Source of the DNA: Desulfobacula sp.
Lineage (GTDB): Bacteria > Desulfobacterota > Desulfobacteria > Desulfobacterales > Desulfobacteraceae
Direction: 5' to 3'
Assembly (NCBI GenBank): GCA_027858355.1
Contig: JAQICW010000550.1
Location: 1-6,113, forward strand
DNA: 6,113 nt
Shown here piece after piece: positions 6,017 through 6,113 of this stretch; position 1 is the stretch's first letter, and each line of letters starts with the position of its first letter. The position numbers and the translations under genes were made by a program. Under the pieces are notes generated by a model that worked only from the letters and a program-made list of their open reading frames with translations, was not told where the DNA came from and did no database searches.

Positions 6017-6113
6017 ATGGCTAAAGTGTTAATGAAAGGAAATGAAGCAATTGGCGAAGCCGCAATCCGGGCTGGATGTATCAATTATTTTGCATATCCC
6101 ATTACTCCCCAGT
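6017..6113 (+). CDS. 2-oxoacid:ferredoxin oxidoreductase alpha subunit (partial, 5' end)
   Basis: Only the first 32 codons are in the window. The start [16 protein letters not shown] followed by FAYPITPQ matches the N-terminus of KorA/VorB-type alpha subunits, where the YPITP stretch belongs to the thiamine-diphosphate-binding pyrimidine domain. AAGGA lies eight bases ahead of the ATG. It should be followed outside the window by the beta and gamma subunits. VorB (branched-chain 2-oxoacids) and KorA (2-oxoglutarate) cannot be separated on this fragment. Confidence 0.85.
   Translation, partial: MAKVLMKGNEAIGEAAIRAGCINYFAYPITPQ

Noticed and set aside
1..6113. CRISPR array, tRNA or rRNA gene, complete insertion sequence
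   Set aside because: No regularly spaced repeats, no cloverleaf with CCA-type ends, no ribosomal motifs and no transposase frame were seen by eye on either strand.

Overview
The window looks like a piece of chromosome from a strictly anaerobic, sulfate-reducer-like deltaproteobacterium (Desulfobacteraceae-like). This is inferred from the low-GC base composition, a delta-alpha ordered 2-oxoacid:ferredoxin oxidoreductase locus, a nickel-type LarA racemase homologue, and a ParB-like protein of a kind I associate with such genomes. No rRNA or other phylogenetic marker is present, so the assignment is tentative.

Left part (1-1400). The first ~290 bases hold no gene I can name. Next comes a minus-strand two-gene operon: a TetR-family regulator followed by an AlaE-type L-alanine exporter whose TTG start overlaps the end of the regulator gene. 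A sigma70-like promoter and an immediately adjacent 24-bp perfect palindrome lie ahead of the regulator. This suggests that the regulator represses its own operon and so controls amino-acid export.

Middle part (1400-2767). About 500 bases carry no supported gene, only a possible folded element at 1489-1572. They are followed by a decayed plus-strand gene for a ParB/Spo0J-like protein. Its conserved sequence can be followed through four reading-frame segments. One break is explained by a 4-bp tandem duplication. A 28-bp hairpin-forming sequence with perfect 12-bp arms lies inside it.

Right part (2768-6113). A minus-strand pair encodes a LarA-like nickel-pincer 2-hydroxyacid racemase/epimerase and a MOFRL-family glycerate 2-kinase. 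Divergent from it, a plus-strand operon begins with a small 2[4Fe-4S] ferredoxin subunit (delta) and the start of the alpha subunit of a 2-oxoacid:ferredoxin oxidoreductase (Kor/Vor type), cut by the window edge. The shared 280-bp control region has a near-consensus promoter for the ferredoxin operon and 19-bp-spaced direct repeats ahead of larA.

Taken together, the right part reads as a hydroxyacid catabolic locus. The racemase would supply the enantiomer used by the kinase, the kinase would feed 2-phosphoglycerate towards pyruvate, and the oxidoreductase would oxidise a 2-oxoacid to acyl-CoA with ferredoxin as acceptor. The individual families are well supported. The linkage of the steps and the racemase substrate are inference.
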